Source: Mycobacterium simiae
GTDB lineage: Bacteria > Actinomycetota > Actinomycetes > Mycobacteriales > Mycobacteriaceae
DNA: 39,691 nt
Assembly (NCBI RefSeq): GCF_008370645.1
Contig: NZ_VTZN01000032.1
Span: 1 to 39,691 of the forward strand
Direction: 5' to 3'
The position numbers were made by a program, and so were the translations under genes. The notes beneath the pieces were generated by a model. The model saw only the letters and a list, made by a program, of their open reading frames with translations. It did no database searches and was not told where the DNA came from. Positions 21,170-31,919 of this stretch are shown here, in pieces. Positions within the stretch are counted from its first letter, which is position 1, and every line of letters starts with the position of its first letter.

Positions 21170-23059
21170 CTATGGCCCGCTCTTGACCCATTGCCCGGCG
21201 TCGCCGACGATGCCGACCGGCACCGCACCGGACAAACTCACGTTCTGCACACTCGGACCGGCCGCCACGATCGTGGTGTCCTGCAATATCGGCAGGACTG
21301 TCGACATGTTCCACAGCCGCGGTTCAACTGCGGTAATGACGTCGTTGATGTTCTTGGTGCCATTGAGGGCGGCATCAATGTTCGACTGGATGCTGCGATC
21401 GCAAATTCCGGTGAGGTTCGATGGAGCCTTGACCAGCGCGCCGGGATCGGGTGGCGGACTGGGCTTGGTCGAGTCCGGGTTAGGCGTCGGCACAGCCGCT
21501 GTGGACGCAGCGGGTGTGGAGGCGGGGCCGCTGGGCGCCGGCACTTGAGTCGCCTGCAGGGCGGGGCAGCCGTATCGAGAGGCCAACAACGTCGCCAGGT
21601 TTCCCCCGGCCTGATGCCAGCCCACAAGGGCGTCCACCCGGTTGTCGGTCAACGCTTCGCGATACAGCGTCACCGGATCCAACGCCAGCACGGTCGCGGC
21701 GATGCCGACGTCGCGCAGCTGGTCGGCGGCGGTGTTGGCGACGGCCACCGAAGTCGGATCATTGGCCGCCACCCCGATGACCAATGAAAGCTGTCTACCG
21801 TCCTTGCTGATGCGGCCACGGATGACTTCCGGCGGCCCGGTGATGACCGGGGTCGTCGATCCCGGGACCGGAGCCGATGGCGAAGCCGAAGTGTTGCTGT
21901 CGATCTGGTATCCGGCGTCGGCGAGTAACGCCAGCGCCGCCGCCGTACTCATCGCGGGTGGCGCGGTGGGCACGTAGCCCGGGTCGCTGGGCGAACGGAT
22001 CTGCGCCTGGTCCAGCGTGACCGTGTTATCGCTGCCGGCACCGACGGCGGCCAGCAGGTCGACGTCGAGCAAACCCAGTATCGCCTTGCGTACCTGGCTG
22101 TCGGCCAGCTTGGGTTCGTTGCCGCGCAGTGTCAGCTGCATGACCCGCGGCGTCACGATCCGGGCGGTCCGCACGTCGGGGATGGCCGACAATTGGGCAA
22201 AGACCGTCGAACCGCCATGCACCTGGGCGACCTGGGTATCGCCGTTGCGCACGGAATCGGCCAACGCTGCCGGGGCACCAGCGCGGCGAAAGAGTATCAG
22301 GGCGGGCTTAGCAGGCGGCCCCCAATAGCGGTCGTTGCGGGCGATCAGGATCTCGTCGCGCTGCGGGTCGATGCTTTCCACCCGGAACTGCCCACCCGTG
22401 ACCGGTAGCGCGCGGGCCAGTCCCGCGGCAAACCCGCCCGGCACATCTTTGACGATGTGCGCCGGCAGCAGGTTGCCGAACAACTCCCGCCAAGCAGGGT
22501 ACGGCTGGGAAAAGGTGACAACGGCTTGCTTGCCGCCTTCAAGAGATTGAACAGCAGTGATCAGGTCGTAGCCGGCCGGATCGACGACCCCGGGCTGGCT
22601 GACCATCTGCCGCCACAGGTACCAAAAATCGTCGGCAGCGATGGGCGCATTGTCGGTCCATTGCGCCTCGGGCCGGATCTTGTAGGTCACGGTGTAGGGG
22701 TTGTCGCTGGTCACATCGGCCGACACCAGCAGTGTCGGATCCATCTCCCAGCGTGAGCCGGTTGGCGAGTTGGCGTCGGGCAGCGGTCGAAACGCGCTGG
22801 GCAACACCAGCGCGCTGATCGCCGCGTTCACCGGTGAGAGATCCGACAACAAATGCGGATTAAAGCCAGCGCCGATCGAGTCGATGCCCATGATGATTTG
22901 GGTGGGGTGCGGCGGCGGTGGTGGGGTGTTGTGTGTGGTGTCGGTGCTCTGCGGTGCCGGCGGCGGGCTCACCGTACAACCGGACAGCGCCAGTCCCAGC
23001 ACCAAGATCAGCACGCCCATCGCCACCAGCACGTGACGGGCTCGGTGCAACACGCCCAT
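21170..23059 (-). CDS. lpqW: Lipoprotein LpqW, regulator of PIM/LAM synthesis
   Basis: A 629-aa exported lipoprotein with the fold of ABC-transporter substrate-binding proteins of the oligopeptide type (family 5). The signal peptide ends in the lipobox LALSGC with the lipidated cysteine at residue 28. In mycobacteria LpqW acts at the branch point where PIM4 goes either to polar PIMs or to lipomannan/LAM. PimE, the enzyme on the polar-PIM side, is encoded at 26213-27475. ATG 23059 places the signal peptide correctly; the upstream in-frame ATG 23155 would put 32 charged residues in front and overlap typA control DNA. The C-terminal third carries a Pro/Ser/Thr-rich insert ([12 protein letters not shown] and following) of the kind that varies between species. 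Confidence 0.93.
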   Translation of the reverse strand: MGVLHRARHVLVAMGVLILVLGLALSGCTVSPPPAPQSTDTTHNTPPPPPHPTQIIMGIDSIGAGFNPHLLSDLSPVNAAISALVLPSAFRPLPDANSPTGSRWEMDPTLLVSADVTSDNPYTVTYKIRPEAQWTDNAPIAADDFWYLWRQMVSQPGVVDPAGYDLITAVQSLEGGKQAVVTFSQPYPAWRELFGNLLPAHIVKDVPGGFAAGLARALPVTGGQFRVESIDPQRDEILIARNDRYWGPPAKPALILFRRAGAPAALADSVRNGDTQVAQVHGGSTVFAQLSAIPDVRTARIVTPRVMQLTLRGNEPKLADSQVRKAILGLLDVDLLAAVGAGSDNTVTLDQAQIRSPSDPGYVPTAPPAMSTAAALALLADAGYQIDSNTSASPSAPVPGSTTPVITGPPEVIRGRISKDGRQLSLVIGVAANDPTSVAVANTAADQLRDVGIAATVLALDPVTLYREALTDNRVDALVGWHQAGGNLATLLASRYGCPALQATQVPAPSGPASTPAASTAAVPTPNPDSTKPSPPPDPGALVKAPSNLTGICDRSIQSNIDAALNGTKNINDVITAVEPRLWNMSTVLPILQDTTIVAAGPSVQNVSLSGAVPVGIVGDAGQWVKSGP

Positions 23060-23156
23060 CAGGGTATCCAGGGGGCCGCCGAGCGTGACGTGGCCGCCAA
23101 AAACCGGGCCGAATTTCGCGGTGGCGTCACGCTCGCGCCGATCGGGCGACGCCAAG

Positions 23157-25043
23157 CTAACCCCGAGCCTTGGCGCGGGCCCGGCTGCGCGCCCGGGTGG
23201 TGGCCTCCAGTTCGACCTTGCGGACCCGCACGATTTCCGGAGTCACCTCGACGCATTCGTCGGGCGAGCAGAACTCCATGGCCCGTTCCAGGTCGAATTC
23301 GAGCGGCTTGGCCAGCGTCTCGATGACATCGGCGGTTGATGACCGCATGTTGGTCAACTTCTTTTCGCGGGTGACGTTGATATCGAGGTCCTCCGGGCGC
23401 GGGTTGATCCCGACGACCATGCCCTCATAGGTGTCCTGCCCGGGGTCGACGAAGAATTGGCCCCGGTCGGCGAGCTGCAGGAGCGCAAACGGCGTGATGG
23501 TGCCGGATCGGTCGGACACCAGCGACCCGGTGTGGCGGGCGCGGATCTCGCCGGCCCACGGCCGGTAGCCGTCGAACACCGCGTTAGCAATGCCGGTGCC
23601 GCGCGTCAGGGTCAGAAAGTCGGTGCGAAAACCGATCAGGCCTCGGCTAGGCACGATGAAATCCATGCGTACCCAGCCGGCGGCATGGTTGGTCATCTCC
23701 TCCAAGCGCCCTTTGCGACCGGCCATCAACTGCGTGATCGCCCCGACAAATTCCTCGGGACAGTCGATTGTCATCGCCTCGAACGGCTCGTGCAGGCGGC
23801 CGTCGATCGTCTTAGTGACCACCTGTGGCTTGCCGACGGTGAGCTCGAATCCCTCTCGGCGCATCGTCTCGACCAGCACAGCCAGCGCCAACTCGCCGCG
23901 GCCCTGCACCTCCCAGGCGTCGGGGCGGTCGATGTCGAGCACCCGAATCGAGACGTTGCCGACCAATTCAGCGTCCAGCCGGCTGCGCACCATACGCGCA
24001 GTCAGCTTGTGTCCGGATACCTTGCCCGCCAGCGGCGAGGTGTTGGTGCCGACAGTCACCGAGATCGCCGGCTCATCGACGGTAATGCGCGGCAGCGCAT
24101 GCGCGTGATCGGGATCGGCCAGCGTGTCGCCGATCATGATCTCAGGAATCCCGGCGACCGCCACGATATCGCCGGCGATCGCCTCGTCGGTGGGACTGCG
24201 CTCGACGCCCTCGGTGGCCAGCAGCTCGGTGATCTTGGCGGTGGTGATGACGGGCACCCCGTCCACCTCGCGCATCCACGCCACCTGCTGTCCCTTGCGC
24301 AGCTTGCCGTTGTAGATACGGACCAGGGCAAGCCTGCCCAGGAATGCCGATGCGTCTAGGTTGGTCACCAGCGCCTGCAGCGGCGCCCGCGGGTTCCCAG
24401 ACGGCGGCGGGATGTGCTCCATCAGCACGTCGAACAGGGGATCCAGGTTGTCGCCGGCAGGATTTTGTCCATCGGCCGGCTGGGCGGTACTGGCCACGCC
24501 GGCGCGCCCGGACGCGTACAGCGTGGGTAAGCCCAGTGCGTGCTCAGCGGCCTTGGCCGCTTCGTCGTCGAGATCGGATGCGACGTCCAGCAGCAGGTCG
24601 TGGCTGGCCTCGACCACCTCGGCTATCCGGGCGTCGGGCCGGTCGGTCTTGTTGACCACGACGATCACCGGCAGGTGTGCGGTCAGCGCCTTGCGCAGCA
24701 CAAACCGGGTCTGCGGCAACGGCCCCTCAGAGGCGTCGACCAGCAACAGCACCCCGTCCACCATGGACAGCCCGCGCTCCACCTCGCCACCGAAGTCCGC
24801 GTGCCCTGGAGTGTCAATGACGTTTATCACTGTGACCGTCCCGTCCGCGTGGTGGCGGTGCACAGCAGTGTTCTTGGCCAGGATCGTGATGCCCTTTTCG
24901 CGTTCCAGATCGCCGCTGTCCATGATGCGTTCCTGCACGTGACCGCGTTCGGCCAACGCGCCTGACTGCCGCAGCATCGCGTCGACCAGGGTGGTTTTCC
25001 CGTGATCGACGTGGGCGACGATGGCGACATTGCGGAATGGCAC
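23157..25043 (-). CDS. typA: Ribosome-associated GTPase TypA/BipA
   Basis: A 628-aa translational GTPase that binds the ribosome and aids 50S assembly and stress growth. G1 [10 protein letters not shown]3 [10 protein letters not shown] and G4 NKTD are intact. The EF-G-like domains follow, then the BipA-specific C-terminal domain ([20 protein letters not shown]). GTG 25043 gives VPFRNVAIV and exactly the M. tuberculosis length; the longer frame to 25133 adds unrelated residues. lpqW follows 97 bases downstream. Upstream, only 149 bases separate it from mutT2, where M. tuberculosis has the narGHJI operon. Confidence 0.95.
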   Translation of the reverse strand: MPFRNVAIVAHVDHGKTTLVDAMLRQSGALAERGHVQERIMDSGDLEREKGITILAKNTAVHRHHADGTVTVINVIDTPGHADFGGEVERGLSMVDGVLLLVDASEGPLPQTRFVLRKALTAHLPVIVVVNKTDRPDARIAEVVEASHDLLLDVASDLDDEAAKAAEHALGLPTLYASGRAGVASTAQPADGQNPAGDNLDPLFDVLMEHIPPPSGNPRAPLQALVTNLDASAFLGRLALVRIYNGKLRKGQQVAWMREVDGVPVITTAKITELLATEGVERSPTDEAIAGDIVAVAGIPEIMIGDTLADPDHAHALPRITVDEPAISVTVGTNTSPLAGKVSGHKLTARMVRSRLDAELVGNVSIRVLDIDRPDAWEVQGRGELALAVLVETMRREGFELTVGKPQVVTKTIDGRLHEPFEAMTIDCPEEFVGAITQLMAGRKGRLEEMTNHAAGWVRMDFIVPSRGLIGFRTDFLTLTRGTGIANAVFDGYRPWAGEIRARHTGSLVSDRSGTITPFALLQLADRGQFFVDPGQDTYEGMVVGINPRPEDLDINVTREKKLTNMRSSTADVIETLAKPLEFDLERAMEFCSPDECVEVTPEIVRVRKVELEATTRARSRARAKARG

Positions 25044-25192
25044 GTCGGTGATTGTGGCAGCCTGATGGTCGGTTCGCGAAAACCGGCGTTGGGCGGGCTC
25101 TGGTAGTCGAGCGAAATCGAGTCTGCGTGCCATCTTGACGCCGTAGGGCAGTCAGCGTAGTGCTAGATCCGCCGCCACGTCTGAGTGTGCTG

Positions 25193-25621
25193 CTATTCCG
25201 GTGGCCGGCGGCCGCCTGGACCGCACCGCGAAAGCGCTTGAGCGAGATCTGGAAGCCAGTCACGGTCGGCCGGCACCCAGTCGAGCTGGTGCAGTTGATT
25301 CGCCGTCACCCAGCGCAGCGCACGGTGATCATGCGGACACGGTTGGCCACGCAGCACACTTACTCGATACGCCCGCAGGATTGAGTTGCCGTTCAAGAGG
25401 ATATCGTCGCCCAGCCGGTCGCCCACGGCGATGTCAGCGATCTCGAGGCCCAGTTCCTCGGCCAGCTCACGGGCCAGCGCGGCACGCTCGGTTTCGCCGG
25501 GCGCGACCTTACCGCCAGGAAGCTCCCAGCGGCCGGCCAGTTCGGGCGGCCGCACCCGTTGCGCCACCAAGACCGTGGAGCCGAAGATAATGGCTCCGGC
25601 CACCACGATCTGAGTTGGCAT
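25193..25621 (-). CDS. mutT2: Nudix pyrophosphatase MutT2
   Basis: A 142-aa Nudix hydrolase; the mycobacterial enzyme sanitises nucleotide pools (dCTP and oxidised dGTP) by cleaving to the monophosphate. The Nudix box is complete: G-x5-E-x7-REL-x-EE-x-G, seen as GGKVAPGETERAALARELAE followed by ELGLE. ATG 25621 gives MPTQIVVAGAI, in line with the family start; the longer in-frame extension to 25765 has unrelated sequence. It is followed directly by typA. Confidence 0.92.
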   Translation of the reverse strand: MPTQIVVAGAIIFGSTVLVAQRVRPPELAGRWELPGGKVAPGETERAALARELAEELGLEIADIAVGDRLGDDILLNGNSILRAYRVSVLRGQPCPHDHRALRWVTANQLHQLDWVPADRDWLPDLAQALSRCGPGGRRPPE

Positions 25622-25950
25622 GACCAGTGACGGTATACCGTTGCGGCCCTGCTTCCGGATTGCGCCCGTAGTGTCCCGAGGCGAGGTTGCAGGGACACCA
25701 TTGAGAAACTCCGCCGTGACCAGAGCAGGTACCGCTCCTGTGTTGGCTGTGTGAGTGCGAGCCATCGCGGCAAACCGCGGTCACATTGTCATCGGAGTCA
25801 TCGCAGGTGTCTGGACGGGGAACGCAATCGCCGCTCGCTTATTCGCTCAACGATTTACAGAGTGTGGCCCGATGCCGGGAATGATACGGGCGTGCTGTCT
25901 AGGGCGGGACGAATTGAAGAAAGCCGCTGCGGCCGGAGTACCGTCGAGAT
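25622..25950. other. Intergenic gap between mutT2 and the pterin dehydratase gene
   Basis: The 329 bases separate divergently transcribed mutT2 and the carbinolamine dehydratase gene, so both promoters should lie here. Several short frames cross it, none with a recognisable product. Confidence 0.5.
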
Positions 25951-26235
25951 ATGGCTGTGTTATCGGATGAGCAAGTGGACGCCGCATTGCCCGGCCTGCA
26001 CGGCTGGGAGCGCGCCAACGGTACCCTGCGCCGGTCGATCAAGTTTCCCGGGTTTCTCGACGGCATTGATGCGGTGCGCCGGGTGGCCGAGCACGCGGAG
26101 CGCAAGAACCATCATCCGGATATCGATATCCGTTGGCGAACAGTGACTTTCATGCTCGTAACGCACTCAGCGGGCGGAATCACGCAACACGACATCGACC
26201 TGGCCCGCGACATCAATGGGATTGTCGGGGCTTGA
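25951..26235 (+). CDS. Pterin-4a-carbinolamine dehydratase (Rv1159A type)
   Basis: A 94-aa cytoplasmic enzyme that dehydrates 4a-hydroxytetrahydrobiopterin and related pterins. The family pattern is present: the ERKNHHPD block with the two catalytic histidines, a Trp, then [11 protein letters not shown] with the later His and Asp. It starts at ATG 25951 and its 3' end overlaps the convergent pimE gene by 23 bases. No aromatic amino acid hydroxylase is encoded nearby, as is usual in mycobacteria, so the physiological pterin is unknown. Confidence 0.92.
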   Translation: MAVLSDEQVDAALPGLHGWERANGTLRRSIKFPGFLDGIDAVRRVAEHAERKNHHPDIDIRWRTVTFMLVTHSAGGITQHDIDLARDINGIVGA

Positions 26236-27475
26236 CGGGCTGCACTAGGCGAAGGGCCCGGCGCGTCGTGGCGACCCACCCCAGCGTTGCCAGCGTCGCC
26301 ACCGGGTAGACCAGCCCGACCCAGGCCAGATACCAGGGGCGGCTGATCACCCAGATGGTGGGCTGGAAAAAGCTCAGCAACCACGGCACACCCACGATCG
26401 TCAGCGTCAACCAACCCCAGCCCAAGATCCGCGCGCCGCGACGGTCCCGTAATGGCCCATGTAACAACCAGATCATCAGCGGCACTAGCCACACCCAGTG
26501 GTGGGTCCACGAAATCGGCGAGAGCAACAGCCCGAACAGCTCGACTACCAGAAGTTTCCCGAGGCGATCAGGGGCCTCGAGCGCCCGCCAGGCCAAAACG
26601 GCGACAACAGCGGTGACAGCGATAGCGGCCACCACCGGCGGGCCAAAACCGGCATCATGCCCAAGTATCCGGGAGATCGCGCCGCGCCAGGATTGATTGA
26701 ACGACGTGCCGATGGGACCCACCCGGCGAGCGTCGCCCAGCAACTCGGTGAAGTAGTAACGCGCCTGATCGCCGACGATCAGCACCGACACACCAACGGT
26801 GGCCAGGAACACCGCAGCCGAACACACCGCGGCACGCCACCGCCGAACGCCGGCCAAGTAGACGGCCGTGATTGCCGGGGTCAGCTTGATTCCCGCAGCC
26901 AACCCCACCAGCAAGCCGGCCAGCCACCATCGTGTGGTGTAGACGGCCCACAGCGCCGCCAGCATCAGCAGCACGTTAATTTGCCCGTAGTCGAAGGTGC
27001 TGCGCAGCGGCTCGATCCAGATGACGATCGCCGTCCACGCCATCGCCGCCCGGCGATCACCCGAGGACCCGCCTATCAACCGCTGACTGATCCGGACCGC
27101 GCCGTACAGCGCGGCCATCGTCGCGATCTGCCACAGCAAAGCGACCAGGCCGAATGGCAGCACATGCAGCGGATAGAAGACGACCGCGGCGAACGGCGGA
27201 TAGGTGAAGGGCAGCGGGAAGTCGGGCGTCTGGTCGGCGTAAACGTAGCTGTAGAGGGTTCCCGGCTGATTGAGAGCCGCCGCACCGCCTACATAGACAT
27301 GCAGGTCGACGAAGTTCGCGCCGTTGGGCGTCAGGTAAGTCCAGGCCAGTCGCGCGGCGACACTCAACAGCAGCAGCAGCGCCGCGCATATCTCCCAACG
27401 GGCCAGCGAGCTGGCTCGCCGCCAGCTGGTTTCCGCCGTCGGTGCAGCCGAAGTGGTGTTGGTGTCTATCCGCAC
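26213..27475 (-). CDS. pimE: Polyprenyl-phosphate-dependent mannosyltransferase PimE
   Basis: PimE is a membrane GT-C glycosyltransferase that adds the fifth mannose (alpha-1,2) of polar phosphatidylinositol mannosides, using polyprenyl-phosphate mannose on the periplasmic face. The catalytic Asp lies in [11 protein letters not shown] (D57 here; D58 in M. tuberculosis). Many hydrophobic segments and conserved loops ([28 protein letters not shown]) agree. GTG 27475 ([12 protein letters not shown]) gives 420 aa; the frame is open to 27676, but that part is Pro/Arg-rich and looks non-coding. M. tuberculosis PimE is about 431 aa, so the exact start is not secure. Confidence 0.92.
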   Translation of the reverse strand: MRIDTNTTSAAPTAETSWRRASSLARWEICAALLLLLSVAARLAWTYLTPNGANFVDLHVYVGGAAALNQPGTLYSYVYADQTPDFPLPFTYPPFAAVVFYPLHVLPFGLVALLWQIATMAALYGAVRISQRLIGGSSGDRRAAMAWTAIVIWIEPLRSTFDYGQINVLLMLAALWAVYTTRWWLAGLLVGLAAGIKLTPAITAVYLAGVRRWRAAVCSAAVFLATVGVSVLIVGDQARYYFTELLGDARRVGPIGTSFNQSWRGAISRILGHDAGFGPPVVAAIAVTAVVAVLAWRALEAPDRLGKLLVVELFGLLLSPISWTHHWVWLVPLMIWLLHGPLRDRRGARILGWGWLTLTIVGVPWLLSFFQPTIWVISRPWYLAWVGLVYPVATLATLGWVATTRRALRLVQPVKPRQSH

Positions 27476-27835
27476 GACTTTAAGGCCTGTCGACCCGAAC
27501 CGCCGGCCGCACCGGCGCCGGCGGTAGCACCCTAGCGTCGGAGCTGCGGGCGGCACCGGCGGCGCGGGTGGGCTGCCTGGCCAGTCGGGCGGGTGCGGGG
27601 CTGGCTGCCACGCTGGTCTGGCGTCGACCGTGCAATGCGCGACGGGACACACCTGCGCTAGCGTCGCCCGATTCACAGTCGCCGCCAGCGCAGCTGGCCG
27701 TCAGCCGCAGTGTCCGGTCACCGCCGACACACGTATCCGTAACGATCCCATAAACGTCACACGTGTCACTTGAGTCACACCTGTACCGCGATAGCTTCGG
27801 GTCTCGGGACCTGTCACCGCTAACCAGGGAGAGTC
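27476..27835. other. Divergent control region between pimE and the Rv1158c-type gene
   Basis: 360 bases without a gene on the + strand; on the minus strand an open frame continues upstream of pimE but looks non-coding. Near 27752-27785 the sequence TCACAC occurs repeatedly around the palindrome ACACGTGT. A promoter candidate follows (separate entry). Confidence 0.5.
27770..27797 (+). promoter_or_regulatory. Candidate SigA-type promoter of the Rv1158c-type gene
   Basis: TTGAGT at 27770-27775 and TAGCTT at 27792-27797, 16 bases apart, resemble a SigA -35 and the TAnnnT -10 of mycobacteria. A transcript would start near 27804, about 30 bases before the coding start. The TCACAC repeats overlap the -35. 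Confidence 0.35.
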
Positions 27836-28435
27836 ATGCCAACCATGTGGACCTTTGTACGCGCCGCCGCCGTCTTGGTCGGATCGTCGGCCGCACTACT
27901 GACGGGCGGTATCGCCCACGCAGATCCGGCGCCGGTGCCGGATCCTGTTGCCAACATCCCGCAACAGCTGATCGCTTCAGCCGCCAACGCGCCGCAAATC
28001 CTGCAAAACCTGGCCACCGCCTTGGGCGCCACCCCGCCGAGAGCCCCCGAGCCAGCGCCGGTCGCGTCGCTGCTGCCCGGACTCACCCCAGCCGCACCCG
28101 CTGCTGCCCCGGCCGTAACACCGGCCATTCCCGGCGTGAACGCGCCGATTCCCGCGATCACCGCACCCGCGGCGGCGCCGGTGGCAGCTGCGCCCGCCGG
28201 CGTTCCGTCCATTCCCGGTGTGAATGCGCCGATCCCGGGTGTTACCGCACCGGTGCCGGCGGCTCCGGCGGCACCTGCAGCGGCGCTCCCAGGGTTGGCG
28301 TCGGCGATTCCTGGTCTCGCCCAAGCAGCTCTGCCGGGGCTGACCGCGGGCACCATTCCGGGACTTCCGCTCACACCCGCCGCGCCGGCGGCGCCTGCAA
28401 GCCCGCCGCAGACGTTGCTAGGCGCCCTACCCTGA
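27836..28435 (+). CDS. Exported Ala/Pro-rich protein (Rv1158c type)
   Basis: A 199-aa protein with a Sec signal peptide (core AAAVLVGSSAALLTGGIAHA, cleavage before DPAPV). The mature chain is almost entirely Ala, Pro, Val and Ile. It contains two near-identical 14-residue units, IPGVNAPIPAITAP and IPGVNAPIPGVTAP, encoded at 28127-28168 and 28211-28252, 84 bases apart. AGGGAGAG precedes ATG 27836. The protein is presumably extracellular or wall-associated; no catalytic domain is seen. The Rv1157c-type gene follows 48 bases later and is probably cotranscribed. Confidence 0.85.
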   Translation: MPTMWTFVRAAAVLVGSSAALLTGGIAHADPAPVPDPVANIPQQLIASAANAPQILQNLATALGATPPRAPEPAPVASLLPGLTPAAPAAAPAVTPAIPGVNAPIPAITAPAAAPVAAAPAGVPSIPGVNAPIPGVTAPVPAAPAAPAAALPGLASAIPGLAQAALPGLTAGTIPGLPLTPAAPAAPASPPQTLLGALP

Positions 28436-28483
28436 GCAGCGTGTCCGACGACTAACCAACACCGAGGACCGGGAGAAAACACC

Positions 28484-29494
28484 GTGGCAAGCACGTGCCG
28501 TCTGTCCAAAGGTTTGGCCGTCATCGTCGTCAGCTCGGCTGCTGCGTTCGGGCTGTGCCCGGGCGCGGCAGCCGACCCGGCGGCGCCGCAGCCCAACCCC
28601 ACCCAACAGCTACCGGGCCTGCCCGCGTTGACTCAACTGAGTCCGATAATCCAACAAGCCGCCGGCAACCCCGGGCAGGCGACACAGCTACTCATGGCCG
28701 CCGCGCAAGCGTTCGCCCACAACCCGGCGGCGCCGACTGAATCCAAGAACGTCGCCTCCTCGGTGAACCAGTTCATCCAGGAGCCGACCCCTCCCGGGTC
28801 GCCTGCGTTGGCCGTTCCGCCAGCTGAGACATTCCCGGTGCCACACGTGCCGCCGCCGGGCGTGGAGCCCGGCACCCTGGCGCATCTGCCGACCGGCATT
28901 GATCCGGCGCACGCGGCAGGCCCTGTTCTTGCGGGCGCCCCGACGGCTTCGGCGCCCGCACCCGCCGCAGTACCCACGCCGGCTCCCGTCGCGCCCGCGC
29001 CGCCTGCGCCGGCTGCGGCCCCAGCCCCCGCGCCCAATCCCGCGCCGGCTGCAGCGCCTGCGGCGGCTCCGGGATTCGGCCCGGAGGCCCCGCCCACGCA
29101 GGACTTCCTGTACCCCTCAATCGGGACGAATTGTCTGGCAGACGGCAGCAATATCATCGCCACCGCACTGTCCGTGGCCGGTCCGGCCAAGATACCCACG
29201 CCGGGTCCCGGGCCGGGCCAGACCGCCTATGTATTCACCGCCGTAGGCACCCCCGGACCCGCTGAAACCCAGCGACTGCCGTTGAACGTCACCTGGGTCA
29301 ACCTCACCACCGGCAAGTCCGGAAGCGCTACCCTCAAGCCGCGCCCCGATATCAACCCGGACGGGCCCACCACATTGACAGTGATCGCCGACACCGGTTC
29401 GGGCAGCATCATGTCGACGATCTTCGGGCAGGTCACCACCAAGGAACGGCAGTGCCAATTCATGCCCACCATCGGGTCGACCGTGGTGCCCTAG
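28484..29494 (+). CDS. Exported Ala/Pro-rich protein with C-terminal beta domain (Rv1157c type)
   Basis: A 336-aa exported protein; M. tuberculosis Rv1157c is about 371 aa. The start is GTG 28484 with GGGAG upstream. The signal peptide has the core GLAVIVVSSAAAFGLCPGAAA and cleavage before DPAAP. An N-terminal segment of about 90 residues is followed by a long Ala-Pro stretch (about 150-205). A folded-looking C-terminal domain (about 208-336) begins FLYPSIGTNCLADGS and ends RQCQFMPTIGS; its two Cys may pair. The Ala-Pro stretch resembles the spacer of wall-spanning proteins such as the Apa type. Function unknown. Confidence 0.85.
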   Translation: MASTCRLSKGLAVIVVSSAAAFGLCPGAAADPAAPQPNPTQQLPGLPALTQLSPIIQQAAGNPGQATQLLMAAAQAFAHNPAAPTESKNVASSVNQFIQEPTPPGSPALAVPPAETFPVPHVPPPGVEPGTLAHLPTGIDPAHAAGPVLAGAPTASAPAPAAVPTPAPVAPAPPAPAAAPAPAPNPAPAAAPAAAPGFGPEAPPTQDFLYPSIGTNCLADGSNIIATALSVAGPAKIPTPGPGPGQTAYVFTAVGTPGPAETQRLPLNVTWVNLTTGKSGSATLKPRPDINPDGPTTLTVIADTGSGSIMSTIFGQVTTKERQCQFMPTIGSTVVP

Positions 29495-29500
29495 CGAGCG

Positions 29501-29647
29501 TCAATACGCCATGAACAAAATGGCGTCGCGGTCGTACTCCAATCCCGGATGAACGTCGGCAAGGTGCTTTTGGGTCAAGTCGACCAACTCGTCCTCGTCC
29601 TTGCCGGCGATGGCTTCGCCGCACGGACACGTTATGTGTGTCTTCAC
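29501..29647 (-). CDS. DUF1059 small protein
   Basis: GTG 29647 to TGA 29501 encodes 48 residues (MKTHITCPCGEAIAGKDEDE, then LVDLTQKHLADVHPGLEY). The CPCG motif, the acidic DEDEL turn and the KHLADVH block identify the DUF1059 family. Its Cys and His residues suggest a small metal-binding fold, but its role is unknown. The start codon overlaps the stop of the HhH gene (GTGA, 4-bp overlap), so the two are translationally coupled. Confidence 0.8.
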   Translation of the reverse strand: MKTHITCPCGEAIAGKDEDELVDLTQKHLADVHPGLEYDRDAILFMAY

Positions 29648-30231
29648 GTTGCCGCCTTTCCCTTGGCTTTACCCATGGCCTTCAGCTGCTTCTTGTGCGA
29701 TCGCACCTGACCCAGTGAACGGGCGTCCACGATGTCGGCGACGGAGATGTACGTGCCAGGTTGGCCGAACTCTCCCGCCGCCTCCTGCCAGCCCGGCGGT
29801 GTCACGCCGTACTGCTTGCCCAGCAGCGCCAGGAAAATCTTGGCCTTTTGCTCACCAAAGCCGGGTAGCCCCTTGAGCCGCCGCAGCAACTCTGCGCCGT
29901 CGGGATCTCCGGCCGTCCATAAGGCCGCGGCGTCACCGCCGTAGCGGTCCACAACAAGCTGCGCAAGCGCCTGGATGCGCTTGGCCATCGACCCCGGAAA
30001 GCGATGTATCGCAGGCTTTTCCGAGCACAGCGCGGCGAACTTGTCCGGGTCGTAATCGGCTATCGCGCCGGCGTCGACACCACCCATCCGATCAGCGATC
30101 TTCTTGGGGCCGGCGAACGCGGTTTCCATCGGCACCTGCTGGTCGAGCAGCATGCCCACCAGCAACGCTAATGGGTTGGAGTCCAGCAGCGCGTCGGCGG
30201 CCGGATCTTGGACAAGCTGCAGCTTCGGCAC
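29644..30231 (-). CDS. HhH-GPD-type protein (Rv1156 type)
   Basis: A 195-aa protein with the helix-hairpin-helix motif of DNA glycosylases (LKGLPGFGEQKAKIFLALLG) and an N-terminal block LALLVGMLLDQQVPMETAF like the one before the HhH-GPD fold. The catalytic Lys/Asp pair of the best-known glycosylases is not evident, so base-excision activity is possible but unproven. The start is GTG 30231 (PKLQLVQDPAADALL). The Lys-rich C-terminus runs straight into the overlapping DUF1059 gene. Confidence 0.82.
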   Translation of the reverse strand: MPKLQLVQDPAADALLDSNPLALLVGMLLDQQVPMETAFAGPKKIADRMGGVDAGAIADYDPDKFAALCSEKPAIHRFPGSMAKRIQALAQLVVDRYGGDAAALWTAGDPDGAELLRRLKGLPGFGEQKAKIFLALLGKQYGVTPPGWQEAAGEFGQPGTYISVADIVDARSLGQVRSHKKQLKAMGKAKGKAAT

Positions 30232-30325
30232 TCGGACAGTCTAGAGCCGCGTCCAGGCTCGGCTCTAGGGGAGCCCGGAGGCAGGACCGAATGGTCGTTG
30301 CGACAACACCTTTGGGCTCGTGCGG

Positions 30326-30502
30326 CTACGAGCCGCTCTTGCGCCGGAATTCTCGGCGGCTTTCCACCGGGCCGTGCGCCCGCGGCTGCTTGGCGCCGCC
30401 ATCCTTGTGATCGGACCCGCCCGAAGATTTCGCCATCTTGCGGTCCAGGGCTTCGCGGAACTTACGCTTGGTCTCGTCCTCGGGGGAGTTCGATTCAGCC
30501 AT
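30326..30502 (-). CDS. DUF5302-like small basic protein
   Basis: ATG 30502 to TAG 30326 encodes 58 residues, beginning MAESNSPEDETKRKFREALD and ending RREFRRKSGS. The pattern SPEDE-K-KFREALDRK followed by a Gly/Lys-rich linker and a basic RREFRRKSG tail is that of a widespread small actinobacterial family (DUF5302). It is highly charged and probably partly disordered; function is unknown. It starts 24 bases downstream of the Rv1155-type gene and may be cotranscribed. Confidence 0.78.
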   Translation of the reverse strand: MAESNSPEDETKRKFREALDRKMAKSSGGSDHKDGGAKQPRAHGPVESRREFRRKSGS

Positions 30503-30525
30503 ACCCGCAGCCTAGCCGTGGGACC

Positions 30526-31542
<1,017 letters not shown>

Positions 31543-31570
31543 GCGCCCGGGAGCGGTCATCGCAGCACCA

Positions 31571-31915
31571 GGTCGCCCTGTATGCGGCGAGCAGGCACTG
31601 CAGCTAATCGCCGAGTGCGCCAAGAATTTCCCTGCTGGCCGCATGATTTTCGACCTGCCGCCACGCTGGTTCTCCATCTTCGGTCGCATGGGCATCCGAA
31701 CGTCGCTGCGCTACAAGATTCCACCGCTGCCGTTCAGCCTGTCGGTCAGGCAAGCCGCCGATCTGGTGAACACGCTGCCGGGCATTCGCGCGGTCCGCGA
31801 CGTGCCGTTGCCAGCCGGCCGCGGCGTGGTGTTCAACGCTGCGCTATCGACGATCTACCGCATGCCCGTCTGCGACGGCTTGCGTCGGTGCCTGACGTTG
31901 CTGGCGTTCGGCTAG
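31571..31915 (+). pseudogene. 3' remnant of an O-methyltransferase gene (omt, Rv1153c position)
   Basis: One frame is open from about 31571 to the stop at 31915 and reads EQALQLIAECAKNFPAGRMI, then FDLPPRW, PPLPFSLSV and the terminal LRRCLTLLAFG. This matches the last third of polyketide-type, leucine-carboxyl-methyltransferase-like SAM methyltransferases. The SAM-binding N-terminal two thirds are missing: the DUF1697 gene ends at 31542 and leaves no room. M. tuberculosis has the full omt gene (Rv1153c, about 271 aa) at this position and on this strand. I infer a deletion that fused the 3' end to the region behind the DUF1697 gene. The ATG at 31643 is internal to the homology. Confidence 0.6.
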
Positions 31916-31919
31916 CTTC

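Noticed and set aside
21062..21787. 241-aa plus-strand ORF overlapping the lpqW 3' end
   Set aside because: Shadow of lpqW, which matches LpqW to its last residues.
27476..27676. Upstream extension of pimE
   Set aside because: The residues are Pro/Arg-rich without family similarity; GTG 27475 begins the PimE-like sequence.
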